Below are positions 1 through 6,968 of a DNA stretch of 10,254 nt, in pieces. A model generated the notes under the pieces. The model had not been told where the DNA came from, did no database searches, and worked only from the letters and a program-made list of their open reading frames with translations. Both the position numbers and the translations under genes were made by a program. The DNA is taken from the NCBI GenBank assembly GCA_028565635.1, contig JAOXYB010065901.1:1-10254 (forward strand). The letters are read 5' to 3'. How positions within the stretch are numbered: the first letter of the stretch is position 1; the number at the start of each line of letters is the position of its first letter. The stretch is from Phoronis ovalis (lineage: Eukaryota; Phoronida; Phoronidae).

Positions 1-150
1 ACGAGAGGTTTATACCACTCGTAGATTTACGAAGAAATTTACGAACGTTCGTACGTAAGAATGCTTTGTGAAACGGGGCGCACGTAAAAAAATCTTCGTA
101 CGAAATTCGTACGAAGAAAAATCTTCGTACGAAGCTTTGTGAAACTGGAC
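1..150. repeat. Cluster of short palindromic repeats (TTCGTACGAA type)
   Basis: The 10-bp perfect palindrome TTCGTACGAA occurs three times, at 95-104, 106-115 and 124-133. A related 14-bp perfect palindrome, TACGAACGTTCGTA, lies at 40-53. The first two copies together form a near-perfect inverted repeat of 23 bp (94-116) that mismatches only at its centre. The 12-mer GCTTTGTGAAAC appears at 63-74 and again at 134-145, so the block also has a direct-repeat period of about 71 bp. CpG-rich motifs stand out against the AT-rich surroundings. This looks like the edge of a dispersed satellite-like or transposon-terminal repeat cut by the window start. No family name can be assigned from sequence alone. 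Confidence 0.7.
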
Positions 151-2034
151 CCAGGCTTTCAGAAACTACAGGTTAATACTGGTGCTTGTCCAGAAATATC
201 CGATTGAAAAAGTCAGGTTGCCGGATGCCAATGTTCGGCAGTTTACACTATCTATCTCAAGTCAAGCGAAAAATCCGATAAATGTTGAATATGGAATTTG
301 AGAACAAAGTCATCAGAATTTAATGAATATGATGAAAAAATAAATGTGTATGTTTACGTACTATAACTTTCAATTGTTAGTTGTTTATTTTACTGTCCTT
401 TGACAATTCTGAAGCACGATATTTTGCCAAGAAGGAGATGATTTTCGATTTGGGTATGTTTTACATTTTCTCACAGATATTCTGTTTTCTTTTTATTATA
501 AATAAATCTTTACAAAATGAGTTAAAATATTCTGAACTTTGTTTCTATATTGAAACTATGATACAAGGTGCTACTTGTTATTTAAATTTGGAGAAGGATT
601 GTAATATGCCTATTGTTAATGACAGTGACTCTATATATTGCATGTAGATGTGAAAAAAAATTGTTTCCGATTATGTAAATTGTATTGACAAGTCATTTTT
701 AAACCTAGATTTCCATTTTGCCTAAAATGGAATTGTTTGAACTGTTTAATCCTGCTTGTCCTGGCTTTTGCAAACTAAAGATTGATCTTGACCTGGTGTT
801 CTTGCTATTTGCCAGTCATATCCATTTACCAAACATGGTTGTTGCTTTCCTGCTTCTAGTCAGACTTGTCAATCCCACCAAATAAGGCAATACATCTGAC
901 CATATAAGGATTGCATAAAGGACACACAATCTACCGTTGCCAATTTTTAAAGTATGTGATCTTCTTACTGTCAAACAAAAAAAAAAAAAGTATTTTATAT
1001 ACAAGTTATTAAACAACCCCGCAACTAATATTATACCGCTTGTTCACTTGTCTACTAAGAACAATATAAGCAGAAAATTATTGTTACTGTAACATGTAGA
1101 AAAATGCCCCGTAAATAGCGGATCAGTACCAATTGAGTCCAAACATATCCGAACGCTTTCATGATGGCGGACATTTTTTTCTAAAATGCCTGATAAAATG
1201 AAAAAAAATTTAGCATCCCTGTTCTGGACCAGTAGCTAATTAAGATGTGCAAGAGCGGTGTAATCTTGAAAACAGTTTATTTTAAAAAACATGAAATTGA
1301 TGAAACGTGTATGTATTACTTTTGAATGCAACAGGAACTTGTACACACTGTTTGATCTATTGGTGCGAAGTATCAGTATGGGTGCATGTTGTGTTAGGAG
1401 GCCTTAAATATTGACATAACATCATGTCTTCATCAAAGTAGGCCATTCAGTGGCTCATACGTAATTCACATGTTAATGTTTTATAAATAATTAATGGCCA
1501 GTGGTATTTTATGATAATAGTTAAGTTTAATCATACCAAATAATTTACATTTATAATTAATTAGAAAAACAAATAGAAAAGAAATTTTTTTTTGTTTTAA
1601 TCTTATATTACATTAGGGAAGAAATTCATTTATTATCTCAACAATGATATATTTATGCTTGTTGTCATCACATTTTATTGGATCTATGCACGAACAACTT
1701 TTTTGTTATTGCGTGGATACGTCTAACATATTAATATGATGCGGCCAATTGCTCTATTAAATTTTCATGAAAATTTGTTTTAAAAATACAAATACTTGTC
1801 CGTTCTTGAGAAGTTTAGCACAATAGCTGTGAATGATGTTCGGAAACAACAGCAAGAGTTCGACATAAAGAAATTATTGATTTTCGAAGCATGGATCATA
1901 TTGTTATATTTATCTTCTCAAACTAAAAGGAAAAACTAGGCAATAGTCAACAGTGCATCACAAACAGTTTATTAAATTTAAAAGGATTAACAATTTCAAA
2001 ATACTTTGAGTTGCCATTGGTTGTGCTATACAGA
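151..2034. other. AT-rich stretch with no recognisable gene
   Basis: Reading frames here are short, AT-driven and lack recognisable domains. The longest (+ strand about 381-647, - strand about 816-1016) show low-complexity composition and nothing that resembles a known family. Homopolymer A runs occur near 978-989. The last hundred bases before 2035 presumably contain the promoter and 5' UTR of the PAN-discoidin gene, but no clear TATA box or initiator can be defended. A weak splice-acceptor-like CTATACAG lies just before the ATG at 2035, so an upstream non-coding exon is possible. Confidence 0.6.
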
Positions 2035-2314
2035 ATGATTTTCTCTGTATTATTTACAGTTTTTACCTGTGCTGAAGGGCTCAGTTATATTTTACAAAAT
2101 GACAAATATATCAATGATCCTAAGAGTTCTCAGGAAATCAAAAGCGTGCGTTCGCATTTGGAGTGTGCAAGCACTTGTCGACGAGTTAACAATTATGGCT
2201 GTACATCATTCTGCTACAATCCAAACAATGAGTTATGCGTTACCTACTCTCCAGGTAACAGAATCTCTGGCATGGTTGAGTCGAACAGTGCACACTGTCA
2301 ACTATACATCTTAG
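2035..2314 (+). CDS. Secreted PAN/Apple-discoidin protein, exon 1 (signal peptide and PAN-like domain)
   Basis: This is the first coding exon of a three-exon gene (2035-2314, 4041-4207, 4581-4877) predicted to encode 247 residues. The ATG at 2035 is the first ATG in a frame that stays open back to a TAA at 1924. It is followed by a hydrophobic stretch, residues 2-12 (IFSVLFTVFTC), ending near A13-E14: a convincing secretion signal. Residues about 18-94 carry cysteines at 44, 48, 56, 60, 68 and 88, in the ECASTC...GCTSFCYN...LC...HC pattern typical of PAN/Apple modules, which bind proteins or glycans outside the cell. The exon ends in phase 1 at a G|GTTTGT donor, and its last base combines with GT from exon 2 to make a glycine codon. 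It has no membrane segment besides the signal, so the product is probably secreted. The domain family is clear from the cysteine layout; the exact role is unknown. An upstream non-coding exon cannot be excluded. Confidence 0.82.
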
Positions 2315-4040
2315 GTTTGTATGACAATTATTAAACATTCACCAGTTTTGTATAAATTATTGGTTGGTGACCATGCTCAAATAAAGCTTTATAGTGTTAC
2401 CGATTTTGTTGTGACAAAAAGAATGAAAATGTGATAATCATTGCCAGTCAGGCGACTCCATTTGAAAGTACTAGATAAAGAAAAACACTAATATATAGAT
2501 TAGCTTTAAGCAGAAATCACAATTAACAGTCGATTTAGTAAAATGTAAAAAATAGAAATAACTAATAAAATATGTAAAAAATAATTAATTATTAATTTTC
2601 AAAATTTAAATACCCTTTCCAAATTTTGATAATTTCCCAGAATTCATATTTCCAGAATTTGACATTTTTATCCCTATCCACATAGTGGCTGGTCATAAGT
2701 CCTGTATGTGTGGCCGTCGTCGTATGTAATCTTTTTGTGCCTCGCTATAACAGTTTCAGTTTTAAATGGATCAGATTCAGTACGGAGTAAGTACAAGTCA
2801 AAGTACGGATCAGATATAATTTTGACTGGTGGCCATGTTTGTTCCCGTGATGGCATGTTACGTTGTACCACTTTCCAGAAGGATGAAGCGTTGACTGGAC
2901 ATTTCCTGTGTGGATTCATGAAGACTATAGGTTGATAGGTGTATTAGACTAAGTGACATTTCAGAATGTCATTGATAAGTTGGTCAAATGTTGATCTGAA
3001 TCTTCAGCATTTTTCATTGTGCATAAATTAACACTTTCTTTGTCTCACAATAGCTGTTTAGTTTTCATCTGATCAGCTTCATGTTCAGTACAGGGTAAAT
3101 ATGGGTCAAAGTACAAGTAGCATATTATCTTGACCAGGATAACTTCCAATATGACTGACTGGTGGTCATGTTTGTTGCAGTAACAACTTCAGTTTTTATA
3201 GGAGGTTTCATCCAATCGCTTCATATTCTATACACTGAGTAAGTACAGATTAGGTATAATTTTGCCCCAGATTACTTCTAGGCCATGTTTGTTCCTGACA
3301 GGGCACTTCACGTTACACCATTTTCTAAAAAGATGAAGTGTTGACTGTACAATTCAAAGGTAGTTTCATGAAGGCTATTTTGTCTATAGGTGGATGAGTT
3401 TGGATTTTAGAATGACCTTGAAAACTGGTATAAATGCTGATCCGAATCTTCAAATATTTATTGTTTCTAGTGCTTTGCTTTACATATGCAAAACTTAAGG
3501 GAACTGCTTCAACAGATACAAGCTGCAATGTGATGTGCCAGGGATATATGGGCATAATGACATCGTTAATGACTTTACTTGAATTTTTTTGAAGTTTCCA
3601 TTTCAAAATTCCTTAGTATGGCTCACATGACCTATTTACAGAAAATTAAATTACACAGTCATTTATTAAGTTTATTTTATAATACTATCCAAGTATTATA
3701 TTTCATTTAATTATTCAAAGTTTATGTTATGAAGGATGAGTAAGTTTTGCAGAACAATATTTGCCATCTTAAATATGTGCTGTGGCTTTACTACCCATAA
3801 AGATTCTCAGGAGGCCTGTTTTTTTCTGTACACAAAAATTTGTTGTTTATGTTTATATTTAGTACAGAGGACCAATACTAGTAGTCGTCAAATCACTCTT
3901 GGGACCCGTTTAAGTGATTTTTCGCATTATTTCAGTAAAAAATGTTCTGATAAAATTCTGCAAGCTGAGGCAAGAAACTTGTAATAAACTTAGTACTGAA
4001 ATGCCTATATGTGGGATACATTTTACGGTATATTTTTTAG
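2315..4040 (+). other. Intron 1 of the PAN-discoidin gene
   Basis: This 1,726-bp intron joins a GTTTGT donor to a TTTTTTAG acceptor preceded by a T-rich tract. The phase (1) agrees on both sides, which supports direct splicing of exon 1 to the discoidin exon with no missing exon between. Its middle part holds a diverged repeat (listed separately). Other open frames inside it, such as + strand 3736-3984, have no domain-like content. Confidence 0.75.
2745..3480. repeat. Old imperfect tandem repeat, two long copies and one partial
   Basis: Copy 1 spans about 2745-3047 and copy 3 about 3180-3480, offset by roughly 446-452 bp. Shared landmarks include GAGTAAGTAC (2785 and 3237), GGCCATGTTTGTTCC, GATGAAG(C/T)GTTGACTG, TTCATGAAG(A/G)CTAT and GAT(C/T)(T/C)GAATCTTCA (2993 and 3439). 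A shorter middle copy (about 3048-3178) shares CAGTAC(G/A)G, GTCAAAGTAC and GACTGGTGG(C/T)CATGTTTGTT. Divergence is substantial, so the duplication is old. The - strand of copy 1 is open for 81 codons (2674-2919), while the matching strand of copy 3 has stops. The element could be a decayed dispersed repeat or a decayed coding fragment; no family was recognised. Confidence 0.65.
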
Positions 4041-4207
4041 GTTGTGATGACAGTGCTCCTCTGCAAGAAATTTTATTTAATCTTCCTGTTGCAAATTTCT
4101 CTGCATCAAGTCAATACAGTGGTAGCTGGGGTGCTTCTTTTGCTAGCTTTGGTGCGTCTAATGCATGGTTAGCTGGGGCTAATAATCCCCCCAACCAGTG
4201 GATTAAG
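4041..4207 (+). CDS. Secreted PAN/Apple-discoidin protein, exon 2 (N-terminal half of F5/8 type C domain)
   Basis: This exon follows a T-rich acceptor (TATTTTTTAG) and begins with GT, completing the glycine codon started in exon 1. It encodes residues 95-149. C95 is the conserved first cysteine of an F5/8C (discoidin) domain. It is followed by the family's ASS motif (115-117, in NFSASSQY), an aromatic- and glycine-rich loop (119-133), AW (135-136) and NQWIK (145-149), the start of the NQWIxVxxG signature. The exon ends in phase 0 at AAG|GTATAT. F5/8C domains form a beta-barrel whose loops bind cell-surface glycans, phospholipids or other proteins. The loop residues 119-133 (Y-S-G-S-W-G-A-S-F-A-S-F-G) are unusually rich in Gly, Ser and aromatic residues, which might influence ligand choice; that is an inference. 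Confidence 0.88.
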
Positions 4208-4580
4208 GTATATATTTATTCACAAGTTTAAATCCATTACCACATATAACTAAGCCACGTAGCAAACCCTTTGTCTGATCTCCTTTGCAGTATTTCCAGT
4301 TCATTTTAGAAAAGCAAAGTCAAACTAAATTTGAATTGTTATAAAATCTATAGCCTGGTGGCCGGTGTAAGATCAGTTTGTCATAGTAGTAAATAATATG
4401 CCACTATATATGTTGTATATTGCATTACCCACTTAATACAACAAATATGTGCTACCATCTTGGTTGAGTTTTTTATTAAAAGAATTGTAAATTATGTAGC
4501 AAACAAGAAAAATTGTAATCCATCTCATTGTAATGGAAATTGATTTAGGTTGCTTTTAAACAATAACAAACACTTTTCAG
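4208..4580 (+). other. Intron 2 of the PAN-discoidin gene
   Basis: This 373-bp phase 0 intron has a GTATAT donor and a CACTTTTCAG acceptor. It interrupts the discoidin domain exactly inside the WIxV signature (K149|V150). No other feature was seen in it. Confidence 0.85.
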
Positions 4581-4877
4581 GTACAGTTTGGTGTAACTAA
4601 AACAGTAATGAAGTCTGAGACTAGAGGAAGAATAGGTACAATCTCACGTGTTACTTCCTACAAATTGGAATACAGCCAGGATGATCAAACATGGCTGATT
4701 TACCAGAAAATAGATGGTTCTGGTGATAGAATGTTTCCAGCCAACACTGATGACAGCACAAAAGTATTGCACGATCTAATGCCACCAATAGTAGCAAAAT
4801 ATATAAAATTGGTTCCCCAGAGCCACAATAATGAGGTAGCCACTAAATGGGAATTGTACGCATGTGGTTCACTGTGA
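4581..4877 (+). CDS. Secreted PAN/Apple-discoidin protein, exon 3 (C-terminal half of F5/8 type C domain, stop)
   Basis: This exon encodes residues 150-247 and ends with TGA at 4875-4877. It opens with VQFG, completing the discoidin WIKVQFG signature. It continues with the family's ordered landmarks: TRGRIG (163-168, equivalent to the TQGR turn), TSYKLEYSQDDQTW (174-187), F-x-ANTDDST (201-209, the F-x-GN-x-D-x-ST turn), PPIVAKYIKLVPQS (217-230) and the closing ELYAC (240-244). C244 is expected to form a disulfide with C95. Only three residues follow the domain, so there is no membrane anchor or extra module, and the protein is a minimal PAN plus one discoidin. The domain has its usual length of about 150 residues and shows no frameshift. 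Lectin-like, adhesive or immune recognition roles are plausible for such proteins but cannot be read from the sequence. Confidence 0.92.
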   Translation, partial: VQFGVTKTVMKSETRGRIGTISRVTSYKLEYSQDDQTWLIYQKIDGSGDRMFPANTDDSTKVLHDLMPPIVAKYIKLVPQSHNNEVATKWELYACGSL

Positions 4878-5470
4878 AGTACTGTGTGATATGATATAAA
4901 ATGACTATGTAATGAATTATTCAGACATTTTTGACTACACTTACTACCTTTTTGAATTATTTATCAAAATACATGGTTATTTAATTAGTGGCACATATGT
5001 AGTGCCAATTTCAGTAACTGCTACCACAGGGGAGTACTCTATTTATGTCCCCTCTATTATTAGTTGTCTTGAGACTTCTTTCTTAATTCACACTGCATCC
5101 TGCCGGTGATGCAAGAGACTAATCAGTTGTCTTAAGAAGTGATGTTAGGTGAAGTGTCACAAGAACTCTACCAGCCTGAAGAGTTTATTTTTAAGAAGAA
5201 ACAACACTACTGTTAGATATGCTGCATCATTTCTGATGTACACACACTTTCCATTACTGTTAATATATTTATTTGCTGAGAATGGTGTGTAATTTCCTTT
5301 TTAAATGCATTTTAACAGATTCGTTTTTTTGTAATTTTGTATATATTTCATATTCATTGAATCATGGTGACTACCAATCCCAGAATTCTGAAAAATAATT
5401 TATTCTGGTGGTCAACACTGATAACAGTATATGGCGTGCCTCTCCAGGGCATGAAGTAAAAGTAGGGGAA
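4878..5470. other. Presumed 3' UTR and downstream flank of the PAN-discoidin gene
   Basis: The sequence after the stop codon is AT-rich and non-coding. No canonical AATAAA was found between the stop and 5800, so the 3' end of the transcript cannot be placed. The small open frame at 4912-5109 has no domain-like content. Confidence 0.45.
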
Positions 5471-5740
5471 TTTTTTTTGAATATTTGGTATGATTTCCTG
5501 CAATCTGGTGCATTTTGGGACTCATTTTTGCCATGTTACACTGTGCCACTTTTCATACATTTACAAAATTATTATTGTTAAGACTAAACTTGTAGGTTAG
5601 TCTACATGCAGGGGCACATGCTCCCAGATTTTTTTTAATATTTGGTGTAATTTCCTGCAGTCTGGTATATTCTGCGACTGTTTTGCCATGACACACTGTG
5701 CCACTTTTTATACATTTACAGTTATTGTTAAAACTAAATC
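5471..5740. repeat. Two tandem copies of a 157-bp-period repeat
   Basis: Copy a (5471-5590) and copy b (5629-5740) start with a run of T and share ATATTTGGT, ATTTCCTGCA(A/G)TCTGGT, TTTTGCCATG, ACACTGTGCCACTTTT and ATACATTTACA, then TTATTGTTAA(G/A)ACTAAA. ATATTTGG recurs at 5481 and 5638, giving the 157-bp period. A third, more diverged copy lies at about 7605-7690. The family is not recognised. It is probably a dispersed repeat that was duplicated locally. Confidence 0.75.
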
Positions 5741-5899
5741 ACTTTAAGGATTGGAGATACAAAAAAAACTGTTATTTGATTATAACTTTCTTTATCAATT
5801 TTCATAATTGAAATGAAGAGATAGACATATAGAAGTATACATTTTTGTCAAGGTTATACTTAAATGTTAATGAATCCAAAGGCAAAAAGTAATAATTCT

Positions 5900-5908
5900 C
5901 ATGTGGCC
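5900..5908. repeat. Left 9-bp direct repeat (candidate target-site duplication)
   Basis: CATGTGGCC here is repeated exactly, in the same orientation, at 6960-6968. The two copies abut the outer ends of the inverted termini of the intervening element, as expected for a target-site duplication. The exact length (7-9 bp) is ambiguous because the adjoining terminus also begins with C. Confidence 0.55.
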
Positions 5909-5970
5909 CCGGGGGGAGGCAGTCGATATGAAAGTGGGTACCCATGTTCCAACTTGGCTTTTCAAAAAAG

Positions 5971-6086
5971 CCCCTAACGAAGTGAAATTCTGCAAAAAAT
6001 ACACCCTTAAGGAAGTGAGTTTTTTTGAAAAAATACACCCCTGAGGAAGTGGCTTTTAGGAAAAAACACCCCTAAGGAAGTGTCAC
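5971..6086. repeat. Left subterminal tandem repeats of the transposon (30-34 bp units)
   Basis: Four degenerate units begin at 5971, 6004, 6038 and 6069, each with the core CCCCTAAGGAAGTG followed by a T-rich then A-rich stretch ending near ACACC. The spacing is 31-34 bp. Arrays of this kind close to the ends often serve as transposase-binding sites in non-autonomous elements; that function is inferred. Confidence 0.7.
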
Positions 6087-6197
6087 ACTTCCAAAAATCC
6101 ACGCATGTTATACGCCTGCGGTTCAAAAAACTTACCCTTTAATGCGAAATTTTGTTGGAACATGCGTACCCAGTTTCATATTGACTGCTCCCCCGGG

Positions 6198-6721
6198 TAT
6201 GCTTGTATGTAAATCAGTTGCTCCCTTACATTTGAGTAATAAACTTAGTGTCGTTCTCATCAAGTATCACTCTTATTTCTCATGTTTTTACGGTCTAGTG
6301 CATTCTGAGCCAAAGCATGTACTTCACGTCTTTTGTTTCAGTACTCTGTCAATAACAGTGTTCGACTATACTGAATCAAACAACTTTTGTATTTTGTTTG
6401 TCAACATGTATCAATTAATGTATCAATTACACATTGTAGAGATTTCGACGTCACGCACGTGTAAAAACTGACAACCAATTTCAAGAGCGAAATCAGGCCT
6501 GTCAGACACTTTCTCAAAAGGCGGGTGCGAGGGAAAAATATTAGTTCTGTAATCAAAAAAGGTCGCTGAAACGTCTCCGTCCTGCCAGAAAAAAATTGAC
6601 AAGCAAAAAAAGCCCATTTTTTCATCTCGCACTAAACCATAAACATAGGGAGATTTTAACCCCCTTGCCCCCTATACGAAACTCTGTACGTTTGCAGTCA
6701 TTGCAATAACTTTGAGATTAT
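6198..6721. other. Interior segment between the two repeat blocks of the transposon
   Basis: About 520 bp separate the two repeat blocks. The second half (about 6470-6690) is richer in G and C than the flanks. An AATAAA at 6238-6243 is present but has no convincing gene upstream of it to serve. Open frames on either strand here (for example - strand 6401-6625) are short and show no recognisable motif. The segment may be transposon interior or unrelated sequence trapped between two element copies. Confidence 0.4.
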
Positions 6722-6814
6722 CCCTAAGGAAGTGAGTTTTTTGAAAAAATACGCCCCTAAGGAAGTGACTTTGGGAAAAAACACCCCTAAGGAAGTGTTA
6801 CACCTCCAAAAAAC
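6722..6814. repeat. Right subterminal tandem repeats of the transposon
   Basis: Three units with the same CCCCTAAGGAAGTG core begin at 6722, 6754 and 6784, in the same orientation as the left array. Downstream sequence to 6959 is collinear with 6087-6197, except for an extra stretch of roughly 50 bases after about 6820 that the first copy lacks. The two arrays are thus parts of direct duplicates rather than arms of a fold-back structure. Confidence 0.7.
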
Positions 6815-6959
6815 CACCCCTTTTCATGATTTTGGCCTAATAACAGACCCTAAGCACGTAATGTGTGTTACAAGCCGGCGGTTTAAAAAACATACCCTAG
6901 CATATCATGTGAAATTTTGTTCGAACATGTGTACCCACTTTCATATTGACTGCCCCCGG

Positions 6960-6968
6960 CATGTGGCC
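6960..6968. repeat. Right 9-bp direct repeat (candidate target-site duplication)
   Basis: CATGTGGCC directly follows the right terminus of the element and matches 5900-5908 exactly. Confidence 0.55.

Larger units (their letters stand above)
5909..6959. mobile_element. Probable non-autonomous DNA transposon with inverted termini
   Basis: The left end (5909-5950) reads CCGGGGGGAGGCAGTC, followed by ATATGAAAGTGGGTAC and CATGTTC. The reverse complement of the right end (6959 back to about 6919) reads CCGGGGGCAGTC, then ATATGAAAGTGGGTAC and CATGTTC. The inverted termini are therefore about 40 bp long with few differences. A 9-bp direct repeat flanks them. A third terminus, oriented like the right end, lies inside at about 6156-6197, so 5909-6197 alone could be a complete 289-bp MITE beside a second, left-truncated copy (6722-6959). 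The 1.05-kb interval has no credible transposase, so it is non-autonomous. A 9-bp duplication would suit a Mutator-like element and 8 bp a hAT element; superfamily assignment is an inference. Confidence 0.65.

Noticed and set aside
381-647. 88-codon open frame on the + strand
   Set aside because: It starts with TTG rather than ATG, is rich in Phe, Ile and Asn as expected from AT-rich sequence, shows no domain pattern, and has no convincing splice acceptor or partner exon.
816-1016. Minus-strand segment whose translation contains GGIDKSD, resembling the GGVDxxD motif of piggyBac transposases
   Set aside because: The motif stands alone. The frame has stops on both sides within about 25 codons and no other piggyBac landmarks are visible, so a chance match is more likely.
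1100-1200. Segment with CATGATGGCGGACATTTTT, which looks like a dispersed repeat
   Set aside because: There is only one copy in the window and it has no boundary or internal structure that would support calling an element.
2674-2919. 81-codon minus-strand open frame
   Set aside because: It lies inside the intronic repeat of a plus-strand gene and its sister copy is full of stops. It is kept only as part of the repeat finding, not as a gene.
2708-2935. 75-codon plus-strand open frame with a hydrophobic start that could pass for a signal peptide
   Set aside because: It overlaps the intronic repeat. Splicing phase already joins exon 1 directly to the discoidin exon, and no donor or acceptor fits an extra exon here.
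3736-3984. 82-codon frame just upstream of the discoidin exon
   Set aside because: It is a different frame from the discoidin exon with no domain-like content. The T-rich acceptor at 4031-4040 with correct phase shows this is intron.
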